From Ardenticatenaceae bacterium (lineage in GTDB: Bacteria; Chloroflexota; Anaerolineae; Promineifilales; Promineifilaceae): 64,000 nucleotides of DNA. The stretch lies in assembly GCA_020634315.1 (NCBI GenBank), contig JACKBV010000009.1:1-64000 (forward strand). The letters are read 5' to 3'. Shown here piece by piece: positions 17,713-26,772 of the stretch; the first letter of the stretch is position 1, and each line of letters opens with the position of its first letter. The position numbers were made by a program, and so were the translations under genes. The notes under the pieces were generated by a model. The model made no database searches and was not told the origin of the DNA. It was given only the letters and a program-made list of their open reading frames with translations.

Positions 17713-18549
17713 ATGCAGCATCAAGAGGGACGATTTCAGGGTGTGGGTGGATTTGAATTGTTTATGCAGAGCTGGCATCCGGCTGGCGATAAGCAGGGCG
17801 TGGTGGTCATTATTCATGGATTGGGGGAGCACAGCGGCCGTTATGGCAATGTGATTCAGAAGCTGGTTCCGGCCGGGTTTGCGCTATACAGTTTTGACCA
17901 TCGCGGACACGGCCGTTCCCCAGACCGTCAATGTGCCCATGTCAACGATTGGGGCGAATATCGCGCCGACGTACAAGCTTTTCTCGACCTGGTGCGCGAG
18001 CGTGAGCCTGGCTTGCCCCTGTTCCTGTTTGGGCACAGCATGGGCGGATTGATTACCTTGAACTATGTGCTGCATCAGCCAGAAGGGCTGCAAGGGGTGG
18101 TCGCTTCGGCACCAGCCCTGGTGCCGCCACAGGCTTCGTTACCGCTGCGGTTGGCGGCGCAGGCGTTGGCGCGTTTGTCCCCACAAACGCAGTTGGACAA
18201 TGGCCTGGATGTGACGGGATTGGCACGGGATACGGCCGTTATCACAGCCTACCAAAAAGACCCGCTCGTACATGGCAAAGTTTCGGCACGCTGGGTGGCA
18301 GAATTCCAAAAAACCATTGCCTGGACATTGGCCCACGCCGAGGCATTCAAGCCGCCGCTGCTCATTTATCATGGCGATGCGGATCGATTGGTGCCGATTG
18401 GCGGCGGGCAACAATTTTTCGAGAAAGTGCAGCAGCCCGATAAAAAGTACATCATGTATCCTGGTGGCTACCATGAAGGGCACAACGATACTCACCAGGA
18501 GCAGGTATTGGCCGACTTACAAAATTGGTTAGTAGCGCATTTGCCATAA
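17713..18549 (+). CDS. Alpha/beta hydrolase, monoacylglycerol lipase-like
   Basis: A cytoplasmic hydrolase of 278 residues, lacking a signal peptide. The oxyanion region is IHGLGEHSGRYG (about 37-48), followed by FDHRGHGRSP. The nucleophile Ser is in GHSMGG (about 101-106), the acid in YHGDADRLVP (about 219-228) and the catalytic His in YHEGHND (about 259). Lid and core match the lysophospholipase/monoacylglycerol lipase group, which cleaves acyl glycerols. ATG 17713 has AGGAG about 11 bases upstream. The following gene is 78 bases away with its own ribosome site. Confidence 0.9.
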   Translation: MQHQEGRFQGVGGFELFMQSWHPAGDKQGVVVIIHGLGEHSGRYGNVIQKLVPAGFALYSFDHRGHGRSPDRQCAHVNDWGEYRADVQAFLDLVREREPGLPLFLFGHSMGGLITLNYVLHQPEGLQGVVASAPALVPPQASLPLRLAAQALARLSPQTQLDNGLDVTGLARDTAVITAYQKDPLVHGKVSARWVAEFQKTIAWTLAHAEAFKPPLLIYHGDADRLVPIGGGQQFFEKVQQPDKKYIMYPGGYHEGHNDTHQEQVLADLQNWLVAHLP

Positions 18550-18627
18550 ATTGTGGCGTCGAGAGGTGCGGCTGGGCATTGCCTGTTGTCACCTCTTTTT
18601 AGGATCGTGTTATTGGAGGTTTTGATC

Positions 18628-19770
18628 ATGAAAGGACATGTACAAAAGCGGCATTTCTGGAGTGGTGTTTTGATTAGTTGTTTGCTGGCAGGTGTCTTGC
18701 TGGTTCATTCATTGCAAGTTTTGTCGGCGAGTCAATTGGCAGCGAGTGAAGAATGGGGGGAAACGGCCGTTGCGCCAGCCCACACCCTTACCGCCAGCAG
18801 TGGCATCACCCCCCCCGTCACGTCCACCCTGTATCTCCCCATCATCTTTTCACCCCCGCCAGCCATTGCCTTGCAGCCTATTCAAGCTGTGTGCGCCACA
18901 AATAGCTGGACACTCACCTGGGACGATGGCGGCCCCAACGTGCAGGCGTATGAACTGCAAGAATCACATCTAAGCACCTTTGACCAACCCGTGACGATAA
19001 CACTCACCGAAACGCAATACGTTGCGTCACCGCCATTATCCCCCGACCATCTCTATTATTACCGGGTGCGTGCCCTGGCACTCAGCGGTGTTGGCCCCTG
19101 GTCAGAGACACAAAGCATCATTGGCAGCTTCCTGGATACCTTTGACGATCCAAATTCCGGCTGGCCCAAAGTGAGTGACAGCAACTATACGTTCGGCTAT
19201 ATCAATGGTGAATATGAGATTACTACGCAGCAAGCGGGTGCTGTATATCGCCCTATTTCGCCCAATTATTTCCTGAACACCTACACAGTTGAGGCCGATG
19301 TGCATTGGCAAGGTACGGCTACCGATGGTTTGTATGGCATCCTTTTTGGCGTGGTGCAAGATGTATCACAATATTATCTCTTCTCTATTTACCCCTCCAC
19401 TCAGCAATATCGCTTGTTGCGCCGTGCTGCGGATGGCAGCTTTGTCGAGTTAGTGCCGCGCACAACAGCGGCCAATATTCTGACCGGGAATGGCGTAAAT
19501 CATCTGGCCGCAGCCTGGGATAATGGACAAATTACACTGTCTATTAATGGCGTGGCGGTGGAAAGTTTGACGAATACCGCCATTACTGGGTTGACAGGCG
19601 CAGGTGTTGGCATGAGTCCTAATCCGGCACATCCGGCGGCTGCGGTGCGTTTTGACAATTTCCAGGTGCTTGGCTGCAAAACGCCAGCAGACAGCAGCAA
19701 CACCCCGGCCACCACACCTTTCCGTGCGCAGCCACCTTTGCTAACTTTCGACACCTGGATTGAGGAATAA
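18628..19770 (+). CDS. Secreted protein with fibronectin III-like and laminin G/DUF1080-like domains
   Basis: The 380-residue product starts at ATG 18628 behind TTGGAGG, rather than at an upstream GTG lacking a ribosome site. A signal peptide ends near residue 35 (LVHSLQVLSASQ). After a Thr/Pro-rich segment, a fibronectin type III-like domain (about 85-170, with LTWDDGGPNVQAYELQ and YYYRVRALALSGVGPW) precedes a concanavalin-like sandwich (about 172-345). That domain has DTFDDPNSGWP at its start and VRFDNFQV at its end, typical of sugar-binding or adhesive modules. Likely an exported surface or matrix protein. No enzyme motif is visible. Confidence 0.75.
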   Translation: MKGHVQKRHFWSGVLISCLLAGVLLVHSLQVLSASQLAASEEWGETAVAPAHTLTASSGITPPVTSTLYLPIIFSPPPAIALQPIQAVCATNSWTLTWDDGGPNVQAYELQESHLSTFDQPVTITLTETQYVASPPLSPDHLYYYRVRALALSGVGPWSETQSIIGSFLDTFDDPNSGWPKVSDSNYTFGYINGEYEITTQQAGAVYRPISPNYFLNTYTVEADVHWQGTATDGLYGILFGVVQDVSQYYLFSIYPSTQQYRLLRRAADGSFVELVPRTTAANILTGNGVNHLAAAWDNGQITLSINGVAVESLTNTAITGLTGAGVGMSPNPAHPAAAVRFDNFQVLGCKTPADSSNTPATTPFRAQPPLLTFDTWIEE

Positions 19771-19774
19771 GAAC

Positions 19775-20140
19775 GTGGACAAAATTATTGTAAGAGATCT
19801 GTTGATGCGTGCCATTATCGGCATTAATCCAGATGAGCGTGTTAAGAAGCAAGATATTCTGGTGAATTTGGTGCTTTATGCCGACACAAAAGCGGCAGAA
19901 ACAGATGATATTGACGACGCTGTCAATTACAAAACGATCAGCAAGCAAGTCATTGATCGGGTTGAAAATGGCTCCGATTATCTGGTGGAAAAGCTGGTCA
20001 ACGATATTGCTCGTATGATTTTGCACGATTACCCACAGGTGCAAAAGGTGCAGGTGCGTGTGGAAAAACCTGGCGCACTGCGTTTTGCCAGGTCGGTTGG
20101 CGTGGAAATTGAGCGCACGCGTGAAGATTTTGGCCTGTAA
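19775..20140 (+). CDS. folB: Dihydroneopterin aldolase
   Basis: FolB cleaves 7,8-dihydroneopterin to 6-hydroxymethyl-dihydropterin in folate synthesis. The 121-residue chain is the usual length and shows DKIIVRDLLMRAIIGINPDER at the start, the DAVNYKTISKQV region with the Tyr that stacks near the pterin, and VEKPGALRFA with the conserved Lys. GTG 19775 is 8 bases after GAGGA; an upstream TTG in frame would overlap the previous gene. folK follows 67 bases later, the next step of the pathway. Confidence 0.93.
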   Translation: MDKIIVRDLLMRAIIGINPDERVKKQDILVNLVLYADTKAAETDDIDDAVNYKTISKQVIDRVENGSDYLVEKLVNDIARMILHDYPQVQKVQVRVEKPGALRFARSVGVEIERTREDFGL

Positions 20141-20207
20141 AAGCGTGTAAACGCGAGGCGGGTGGAGATTGGCGAACAAGCCAATTTCCACCCGTTCGTG
20201 ATGGTTC

Positions 20208-20735
20208 ATGAATACCGTTTATCTGATTCTTGGCTCGAATATCAACAAAGAAGTGAATTTGCCGGAGGCGGTGCGGCTGCTGCGCGAGTTAACGACGGTG
20301 GTTCAGGTTGCCGGTGTCTATGAAACGGTTCCTGTGGGTTTGTTGGAGCAGCCGTTGTTTTGGAATACGGCCGTTTCCATCCACACACCGCTCGCCCCGG
20401 CCGCGCTCAAAGTCAACGTGTTGGCCGCGATTGAGCACCGTTTGCAGCGCGTGCGTCAGGCCGACAAAAACGCGCCGCGTACCATTGACCTGGATATTGT
20501 GCTGTTTAATGATTGGGTGCAGGCGTATGATCCGGGAGACGGCCGTTTCCGTCCCATCCCCGATCCCGACTTGCTGCAATTTCCGCACGTTGCCGTGCCC
20601 ATTGCCGAGCTAGCCCCCAACATGCCCCATCCCGTTACCGGTGAACCGCTGCAAGCCATCGCGGATCGTTTGCTGCAAAGCCAACAAAAAGCAGGTTGGA
20701 CACCCCTCCTTCGCCGCAGCGACATCATTCTTTAG
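20208..20735 (+). CDS. folK: 2-amino-4-hydroxy-6-hydroxymethyldihydropteridine diphosphokinase
   Basis: HPPK moves pyrophosphate from ATP to the hydroxymethyl-pterin made by FolB. Visible motifs: YLILGSNINKEVNLPEAV at the N-terminus, YETVPVG, QPLFWNTAV, and APRTIDLDIVLFND with the two metal-binding Asp. HVAVPIAELAPNMPHPVTG follows. Length 175 residues, normal. The gene ends 40 bases before the convergent hypE. Two ACGGCCGT sites fall in variable loops (TAV near residue 55 and DGRF near 110). Confidence 0.93.
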   Translation: MNTVYLILGSNINKEVNLPEAVRLLRELTTVVQVAGVYETVPVGLLEQPLFWNTAVSIHTPLAPAALKVNVLAAIEHRLQRVRQADKNAPRTIDLDIVLFNDWVQAYDPGDGRFRPIPDPDLLQFPHVAVPIAELAPNMPHPVTGEPLQAIADRLLQSQQKAGWTPLLRRSDIIL

Positions 20736-20775
20736 AGGCACCAACCTGCGCGTCTATCACCAACTGCTGCTGTAC

Positions 20776-21846
20776 TTAACAGATGCGGGGCAGCATTTCG
20801 CCCATTAACATATCCACGATGCGCGTGCTGCCGAAACTGGTCTTTTGCAAAACACGACCTTGGGGAACGGCCGTAACCTCACCAATAATCACCGCCTCTT
20901 CACCATAACGTGTTTGCCGCATTGCTGCCAGCACCGCGTCCGCATCTTCTGGGGCGACAATGGCAAGCAGCTTGCCCTCATTGGCAATGTACAGCGGGTC
21001 AAAGCCCAGCATTTCACAAGCAGCACGTACCGCTGCCCGAATCGGCAGTTTGTGTTCATGAATGGTGATGCCCACTTGTGATTGCTGCGCAATTTCGTTG
21101 AGGGTTGTGCCCAGCCCGCCCCGTGTCGGGTCGCGCAGCACATGCACATTGTCGCTGGCCTCCAAAATCGCCATCACCAGATGGTTCAGCGGAGCCACAT
21201 CGCTTTCAATGTCCGTCTCAAAACCTAGTTCGCCGCGTGCGCCCAGCACGGCAATGCCATGATCGCCGAGCGTACCGGAGACGATGACCACATCGCCAGG
21301 TTTGGCCTTGGCGCCGCCGATGTCGGTGGCCGGCAGTACCATGCCCACGCCAGCGGTGTTGATGTAGATGCCATCTGCTTTGCCGCGCTCCACAACCTTG
21401 GTGTCGCCAGCGACAATTTGCACGCCTGCTTCTGCGGCGGCGGCTTGCATCGACTCGACCACTTTTTCCAGCAGGCCGATTTCCAGCCCCTCTTCTAAAA
21501 TAAATCCGACAGTGAGGTAAGCGGGTTGTGCGCCCATCATGGCGACATCATTGACCGTGCCACAAACGGCTAATTTGCCGATGTCGCCGCCAGGGAAAAA
21601 GAGGGGCGAGACGACGTGGGAATCTGTGCTGATGGCGAGAGAGGTGCAGCCGACCATTTGCACGATACCGGCGTCGTTACCGGCACGCAGTGCTTCGTTG
21701 TCAAATGCGGGCAAAAAGCGTGCCGCGATCAGATCGTGGGCTAATTTACCGCCGCTGCCATGTCCCATGATGACGTAACCGCGGTCGCGGATGGGCATGG
21801 GGCAAAAGGCGGATTCGATGTAAACAGGTTCGTTTGTGTTGGACAT
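20776..21846 (-). CDS. hypE: Hydrogenase maturation protein HypE
   Basis: HypE dehydrates the carbamoyl group on its C-terminal Cys to a cyanide, which becomes a ligand of the NiFe site. The 356-residue chain shows VIMGHGSGGKLAHDLI, ISTDSHVVSPLFFPGGDIGKLA, VNDVAMMGAQP and DPTRGGLGTTLNEIA of the PurM/HypE ATPase fold. It ends in PRIC, the essential C-terminal Cys. ATG 21846 has AAGGAA 5 bases upstream. The gene ends the minus-strand hyp run and follows a methyltransferase after 36 bases that hold a heptamer tract. Confidence 0.95.
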   Translation of the reverse strand: MSNTNEPVYIESAFCPMPIRDRGYVIMGHGSGGKLAHDLIAARFLPAFDNEALRAGNDAGIVQMVGCTSLAISTDSHVVSPLFFPGGDIGKLAVCGTVNDVAMMGAQPAYLTVGFILEEGLEIGLLEKVVESMQAAAAEAGVQIVAGDTKVVERGKADGIYINTAGVGMVLPATDIGGAKAKPGDVVIVSGTLGDHGIAVLGARGELGFETDIESDVAPLNHLVMAILEASDNVHVLRDPTRGGLGTTLNEIAQQSQVGITIHEHKLPIRAAVRAACEMLGFDPLYIANEGKLLAIVAPEDADAVLAAMRQTRYGEEAVIIGEVTAVPQGRVLQKTSFGSTRIVDMLMGEMLPRIC

Positions 21847-21859
21847 AGGTTCCTTTTGC

Positions 21860-21894
21860 GTAATCCGTAAACCGATTATCGATTACGGTTTATC
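21860..21894. repeat. Heptamer tract between hypE and the methyltransferase
   Basis: Units GTAATCC, GTAAACC, GATTATC, GATTACG and GTTTATC. The tract runs over the methyltransferase stop codon and encodes its last residues (on the minus strand, DKP then stop). Confidence 0.6.
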
Positions 21895-22446
21895 GGCGAT
21901 AATCCAGGCGGCGAAACGGCCGTCTGTCTCAATCTTCGTTTGCAAGCCATGTGCCGCAATCATGTCGCGGATAGCTTCAGGTGTGTAGAATTTGCTGCGC
22001 ATCAGCGCCACTTTTTCGCCGACGGCAATCATTTTGACGTTGAATTTGTGCAAGTCCGGCTCCTCAATGACGAGGCGACCACCCGGTTTGAGCACGCGTA
22101 TCAGTTCGGCGATGGCGTGGCGCTGACTGCCGAAATGGTGCAGCGCATCGACAACCATGATGCGGTCGAAGCTGCCGCTGGCAAAGGGGAGGGTTTCGAC
22201 GTGGGAAACGGCCGTACAGCACAACAGCTTCTCCCGCGCTTGCGCCAACATCTTTGGCGATTCATCGCAAATGACGAGCTGGTCGAGAAACGGCCGTAAC
22301 TGCCCAGACACCCGTCCCGTGCCACCGCCCGCATCCAACAAATTGCCCGCAATCGGCAGCCCCAACATCTCCTTCCACCGCTCACCATCCGGCGGCGGAA
22401 TAAATCGTTCATAAAAAGGCGCTAAAATGCCAAAATGATCTAGCAT
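21883..22446 (-). CDS. Class I SAM-dependent methyltransferase
   Basis: A 187-residue methyltransferase with the SAM-binding motif LLDAGGGTGRVSG (about residues 36-48). The acidic end of strand 2 follows (VICDESPKMLAQA). Motif IV is IMVVDALHHFGSQRHAIAELIRVLKPGGRLVIEEPD. This matches the Methyltransf_11 / UbiE-like group; the substrate is unknown. It lies between hypD and hypE in the hyp run, not a usual hyp member, and may simply be co-transcribed. ATG 22446 follows GAGGAAT. Confidence 0.85.
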   Translation of the reverse strand: MLDHFGILAPFYERFIPPPDGERWKEMLGLPIAGNLLDAGGGTGRVSGQLRPFLDQLVICDESPKMLAQAREKLLCCTAVSHVETLPFASGSFDRIMVVDALHHFGSQRHAIAELIRVLKPGGRLVIEEPDLHKFNVKMIAVGEKVALMRSKFYTPEAIRDMIAAHGLQTKIETDGRFAAWIIADKP

Positions 22447-22495
22447 GATTCCTCATAAAACGAGAGATTGGCAACCACGTTTAGCCCACCAATCT

Positions 22496-23601
22496 TCACT
22501 CGTTACTTTCCATAATCAGGTCACGACGATACCGATAATACGCCGCACAAGCTCCTTCACCAGAAACCATCGTCGCCCCCAATGGGTGCTCCGGCGTACA
22601 CGTCTTGCCAAAGGCCGGGCATTCATTGGGTTTTTGCAACCCTTGCAAAATCAACCCGGCAATACAAATCGAAGGCTCTTCTGGTTGAATCGCGGCAACA
22701 TCAAAACGATTTTCCGCGTTGAACGCATCAAACTCAGGGCGCAAACACCAGCCGCTGTTCGGAATCGTGCCAATACCGCGCCACTTGCGGTCACATTCCT
22801 GAAGCACTTGCTTGATGACCGCCTGGGCTGGTTTGTTCCCCTCAAACGTGACAGCGCGTGCATACGCATTGCCCACTTCGTAGCGCCCTTGTTCCAACTG
22901 CTGCACCGTTTGCAAAATGCCCTGCAAAATGTCCAATGGCTCAAATCCGGTAACAACGATGGGCACGCGATATTGTGCAGCAATGGGCGGGTACTCCCAA
23001 TAACCCATCACAGCGTTAACATGTCCGGCCGCCAAGAAGCCCTGCACGCGGTTGCGCGGTGAGCCAAGAATCGCATGCATTGCTGGCGGCACGCGCACAT
23101 GCGACACAAGAATGCTAAAGTTGGTCAGTCCAACGCTTTTGCCTGCACGACGCTCATGGCATTGGCCGGTGCCGTTGTCTCGAAGCCGATGGCAAAAAAG
23201 ACAACCTGTTTGTTGGGGTTTTGCTGCGCGATTTTTACAGCATCCAGTGGTGAATAGACGACGCGCACATCGCCGCCCGCCGCGCGAATAGAAAACAGGT
23301 CTTTGTGCGACCCTGGCACGCGCAGCATGTCGCCGTAGGATGTAAATATCACGTCGGGGCGGCTGGCGATCTCCAGGGCTTTGTCAATTTGCTCTAAGGG
23401 TGTAACGCAGACCGGACAGCCAGGCCCATGCACCAGTTCGATTTGCGGCGGCAAGAGTTGGTCAATGCCGAAATGCATGATGGCGTGGGTCTGCCCCCCG
23501 CAAATTTCCATGATCGTCCATGGTTGGGTAACGGTGCGGTGGATTTCAGCTACGGTTTTCTTGACCAATTCCGCGTCGCGGAATTCATCAACATATTTCA
23601 T
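22496..23601 (-). pseudogene. hypD: Hydrogenase maturation protein HypD, split by a single-base frameshift
   Basis: HypD is the iron-sulfur scaffold on which the Fe(CN)2CO unit is built. The N-terminal piece (23601-23125) has EICGGQTHAI, HGPGCPVCVTP and FFAIGFETTAPANAMSV. The C-terminal piece (to 22496) has VSHVRVPPAMHAIL, CPAFGKTCTPEHPLGATMVSGEGAC and the end of the family. The frame breaks at about 23127. On the coding strand TTGGACTGACC gives a stop, whereas TTGGGACTGACC would read LGLTNFS and join both parts, so one G is missing from a GGG run. Every motif is intact, so either the gene is freshly broken or the base was lost in sequencing. ATG 23601 has GAGG 6 bases upstream. Confidence 0.92.
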
Positions 23602-23679
23602 AATTGCCTCGTTATGCGGAAAATGAAGTGTGACACATCAGACGTGCAGGATCGATTATCCCAGCGCACGTTTCATGCT

Positions 23680-23946
23680 TCAGACGCCACGTTCTTCCGC
23701 TGTAATACCTAATTCCTCATCTACATCGGCGATTTCATTGAGCAGCTTTAATGTTTCCAGCGCCTCTTCTTCGCTGAGCTGGCTAATAGCAAAGCCAACG
23801 TGAATAACCGTGTAATCGCCGATTTGTGCCTCTGGCACATAGGCCAGACATGCTTCGCGCTTGACGCCGCCGAAGTCTATTTTGCCCATTTTCAGGCCAC
23901 CAGCTTCATAAATTTCTACGATTTTTCCAGGTACACCTAAGCACAT
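23680..23946 (-). CDS. hypC: Hydrogenase maturation chaperone HypC
   Basis: HypC carries the Fe(CN)2CO unit with HypD to the hydrogenase large subunit. I place the start at ATG 23946, which gives the invariant N-terminus MCLGVPGKI whose Cys is essential. GAGGAG lies 6 bases upstream. The frame is open further upstream but that part is intergenic repeat. The 88-residue chain also shows VKREACLAYVPEAQIGDYTVIHVGFAISQLSEEEA, the family core. hypD follows after about 78 bases. Confidence 0.95.
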   Translation of the reverse strand: MCLGVPGKIVEIYEAGGLKMGKIDFGGVKREACLAYVPEAQIGDYTVIHVGFAISQLSEEEALETLKLLNEIADVDEELGITAEERGV

Positions 23947-23965
23947 AGTTTGCTCCTCTGTAAAT

Positions 23966-24160
23966 CGGATTGTTAATCCGATGGTCGGATTAGCAATCCG
24001 ACCTACGGTTTTCATTCATGGTGGTGCGTACCACGCATGTTGTCTCCTTCAAAAAAAAGCCTCCCGGAGGTTCATCTCATGTGACGAGCCTTTCATTGCT
24101 AACCTCCGGGAGGTTGATTTTCATTCATGTCGGCAGCCGCCGGTGCAGTCTCCTCAGGGT
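23966..24160. repeat. Intergenic repeats between hypC and hypF
   Basis: First an inverted pair CGGATTGTTAATCCG and CGGATTAGCAATCCG (23967-23999), then CTCCCGGAGG (24061), AACCTCCGGGAGGTT (24101-24115) and GGCAGCCGCCGGTGCAG (24131). The last elements match the composite repeat at 17.2 kb. TTTCATTCATG occurs three times as a spacer-like unit in or near these copies. Confidence 0.6.
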
Positions 24161-24189
24161 TAAGATGGGGCAGCGGCGGCACATGGTGC

Positions 24190-26568
24190 TTACCTTGTTT
24201 TGTGTGCATATTTGACATAAGCAATGGCTGCCTGCCCCAGCGCCAGGCCGCCGTCATTTGGCGGTACTTTGCTGTGCAGCAGCAAGGTGAAATTGTCTTG
24301 TTGTAAAAGCCGCACTGTTTGTTGTAGTAACGTTACATTCTGCCAGACGCCGCCGCTGAGGGCAACTTCGTTGATTTGATAGCGTGCCCGCAAATCAGCG
24401 CACACCTGGCGCACCATGTGGGCGACGCTGTTGTGGAAACGGGCGGCAATGGTGGGAATGGGGGTGTGGGCACGCAGGTCGGCGAGGATGGCTTGCATGA
24501 GGGGGGCCGGATCGAGGGCGTTTTGAATGGCAAATGGGTAAACGCCGGTCTCTGTTGGGTCGGCGAGGGCTTCCAGTTCGATGGCGGCCTGCGCTTCGTA
24601 ATTGACGGTGGCACGCACGCCAACGAGGGCGGCGACAGCATCAAATAAACGTCCCATGCTGGAAGTGGGCGGGGCGTTGAGGCCGGTTGTCAGTTGATGT
24701 TTTAGGATGTCGAGGGCGTTTGCGCCGTATTGGGTGTTGTGGGCTGCGTATTGCGTAGGGGCAAGGTCGTCGCTCCAGTCGAGGCCAGCGTGATGCAGCC
24801 AGGTGAGGGCCAGCCGCCAGGGTTCGCGGATGGCTTTGTCGCCGCCGGGGAGGGGGGTGTAGACGAGGTGATACGGCCGTTCATATGCCCCATAATCCGC
24901 AACGAGAAACTCGCCGCCCCAAATTGCGCCATCGTCGCCGTAGCCGGTGCCGTCGAAGCTGACCCCGATGACGGGGCGGTCGCCGCGATGCCCATTTTCA
25001 GCCATGACGGCGGCGATGTGCGCGTGGTGATGCTGGATGGAAACGGCCGTTATCCCTTCCCGTTCCGCCCGTGCCAGCGCATAGCGCGAGGCCAAATAGT
25101 TGGGGTGCATGTCATAGGCGATCAGCTCCGGCGTCACGCGAAACAGGCGCTCAAAGTGGGCGACGCCCTGCTCAAATGATTGCAGCGTTTCGTAATTCTC
25201 CATGTCGCCAATGTGATGGCTGAGAAAGGCGTAACGGCCGTTTGTGATGCAAAACGTATTCTTCAACTCCGCCCCGGCGGCCAGCGTCGGCGGCATCTCC
25301 CAGGGCAGTTTCACCGGAAATGGCGCATAGCCGCGTGAACGCCGCAGGGGGAGTTGGTAATCGGTGGTCACGACTGGGTCGGTGGTGGTTTGTGCATGGA
25401 TGACGCGCATCACCGAGTCGTCGCAGCGCGTGTGGATGTCGCGGTCGTGCAGCAGGAAGGCGTCGGCGAGACTTGCCAGACGGCTGCGGGCTTCGTCGTT
25501 GCTGTAGGCGATGGGTTCTTCGCTGAGGTTGCCGCTGGTCATGACAAGTGCGGTAAGCGACGGTTGGCTGTCGCTGGGCGCGTCATGGAACAGCAGGTAA
25601 TGCAGGGGGGTGTAGGGAAGCATGACGCCAATGGTGTCCTGGCCGGGGGCAACGGCCGTTGCCATTGGCGACTCCGGGCGGCGGTATAGCAGCACAATGG
25701 GGCGTTCACGCGCCAGCAGCAGTTCTCGCTCGGCTTCGTTGACATAACAGTGTTGGGCGATGGTTTCTATGTCCGGCATCATCAGCGCAAAGGGTTTGTC
25801 GCGGCGTAGTTTGCGTGTGCGCAGGGTGGAAACGGCCGTTTCATTAAACGCATCGCAGGCCAGGTGAAAACCACCCAATCCCTTCACCGCCAAAATTTTG
25901 CCTTCAGCCAACAGGCGGCGGGCGTGTTGGATGGCCTCTTCGCGGTGGTCGGCAATCCGTAACTGCTCATCAGTAAGCGACTCATGGATTTCGAGCCACA
26001 CTTGTGGGCCGCAAACGGGGCAGGCCACTGGCTGCGCATGAAAGCGGCGGTCGTGCGGGTCTTCGTATTCGCGGCGGCAGTCGGGGCACATCGCAAATGG
26101 AGCCATGGTCGTCAACGGCCGATCATACGGAATGTCTTGAATGATGGTGAAGCGTGGGCCGCAGTTGGTGCAGTTGATGAAGGGATAGCGGTAACGCCGG
26201 TCGTGGGGGTCGCCCAGTTCGCGCCGGCAATCTTCGCAAATGCTCACGTCCGGGGAGATGGGCTGAAACGCGCCGCTGATCGCCTCCGAGTGGACGATGG
26301 CAAAGGTGGTGAAGCCGTTGGCGGGAATGGAAACGGCCGTTACGTCATCAATTTGCGCCAATGGCGGCGCTTCGGCCGTGAGGGCATCCACGAATGCATC
26401 CAGGGCTGTGGGCGTTCCATCGACTTCAATGTCTACCCCTGCCGATGTGTTGCGCACCCAGCCAGCAAGCGCGTATCGCTCCGCCAATCCAAACACGAAT
26501 GGGCGAAAACCAACACCTTGCACAATGCCATTGATATGGATTCGTTTGCCCTGTTGATCCTTTTCCAC
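24190..26568 (-). CDS. hypF: Carbamoyltransferase HypF
   Basis: HypF turns carbamoyl phosphate into carbamoyl-adenylate and loads it on HypE. The 792-residue protein has the full domain order. First is an acylphosphatase domain (about 7-95, GIVQGVGFRPFVFGLAERY). Two zinc-finger pairs follow (CEDC with CTNC, CPDC with CPVC, about 110-190), then a YrdC-like domain (about 205-390). A Kae1-like domain ends the chain, with HHHAHIAAVMAE and VSFDGTGYGDDGAIWGGEF. ATG 26568 is the first start after the divergent intergenic region. The gene carries six ACGGCCGT sites yet its frame is whole, in contrast with the broken hypB and hypD. Confidence 0.96.
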   Translation of the reverse strand: MEKDQQGKRIHINGIVQGVGFRPFVFGLAERYALAGWVRNTSAGVDIEVDGTPTALDAFVDALTAEAPPLAQIDDVTAVSIPANGFTTFAIVHSEAISGAFQPISPDVSICEDCRRELGDPHDRRYRYPFINCTNCGPRFTIIQDIPYDRPLTTMAPFAMCPDCRREYEDPHDRRFHAQPVACPVCGPQVWLEIHESLTDEQLRIADHREEAIQHARRLLAEGKILAVKGLGGFHLACDAFNETAVSTLRTRKLRRDKPFALMMPDIETIAQHCYVNEAERELLLARERPIVLLYRRPESPMATAVAPGQDTIGVMLPYTPLHYLLFHDAPSDSQPSLTALVMTSGNLSEEPIAYSNDEARSRLASLADAFLLHDRDIHTRCDDSVMRVIHAQTTTDPVVTTDYQLPLRRSRGYAPFPVKLPWEMPPTLAAGAELKNTFCITNGRYAFLSHHIGDMENYETLQSFEQGVAHFERLFRVTPELIAYDMHPNYLASRYALARAEREGITAVSIQHHHAHIAAVMAENGHRGDRPVIGVSFDGTGYGDDGAIWGGEFLVADYGAYERPYHLVYTPLPGGDKAIREPWRLALTWLHHAGLDWSDDLAPTQYAAHNTQYGANALDILKHQLTTGLNAPPTSSMGRLFDAVAALVGVRATVNYEAQAAIELEALADPTETGVYPFAIQNALDPAPLMQAILADLRAHTPIPTIAARFHNSVAHMVRQVCADLRARYQINEVALSGGVWQNVTLLQQTVRLLQQDNFTLLLHSKVPPNDGGLALGQAAIAYVKYAHKTR

Positions 26569-26648
26569 AGCTAAACATTATAGACTTCCCCCCCTAAATC
26601 AACCAGCGTTGAATGTCACCTATCATATGGCAAATTCACCTGATAAAT

Positions 26649-26667
26649 GTGACAAAGATCATGTCAC
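26649..26667. promoter_or_regulatory. GTGAC-N9-GTCAC inverted repeat in a divergent intergenic region
   Basis: The repeat lies between the divergent hypF and SQR-like genes, with another GTCAC half-site near 26614. It could bind a regulator of the CRP/FNR type, but the 9-base spacer is not the standard one. Low confidence. Confidence 0.25.
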
Positions 26668-26772
26668 CGGAAACGGCCGTATTGCATCTAAACCAGATAG
26701 TGTGATTTGTATCCATCGACAGTTCTTACTCACCGCGGCAAACAGTCAATTAGGCAGAAAAAGGAGAAGCGT

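Noticed and set aside
23946..24015. Longer hypC start at 24015
   Set aside because: It would bury the essential N-terminal MC of HypC and translate an inverted-repeat stretch.
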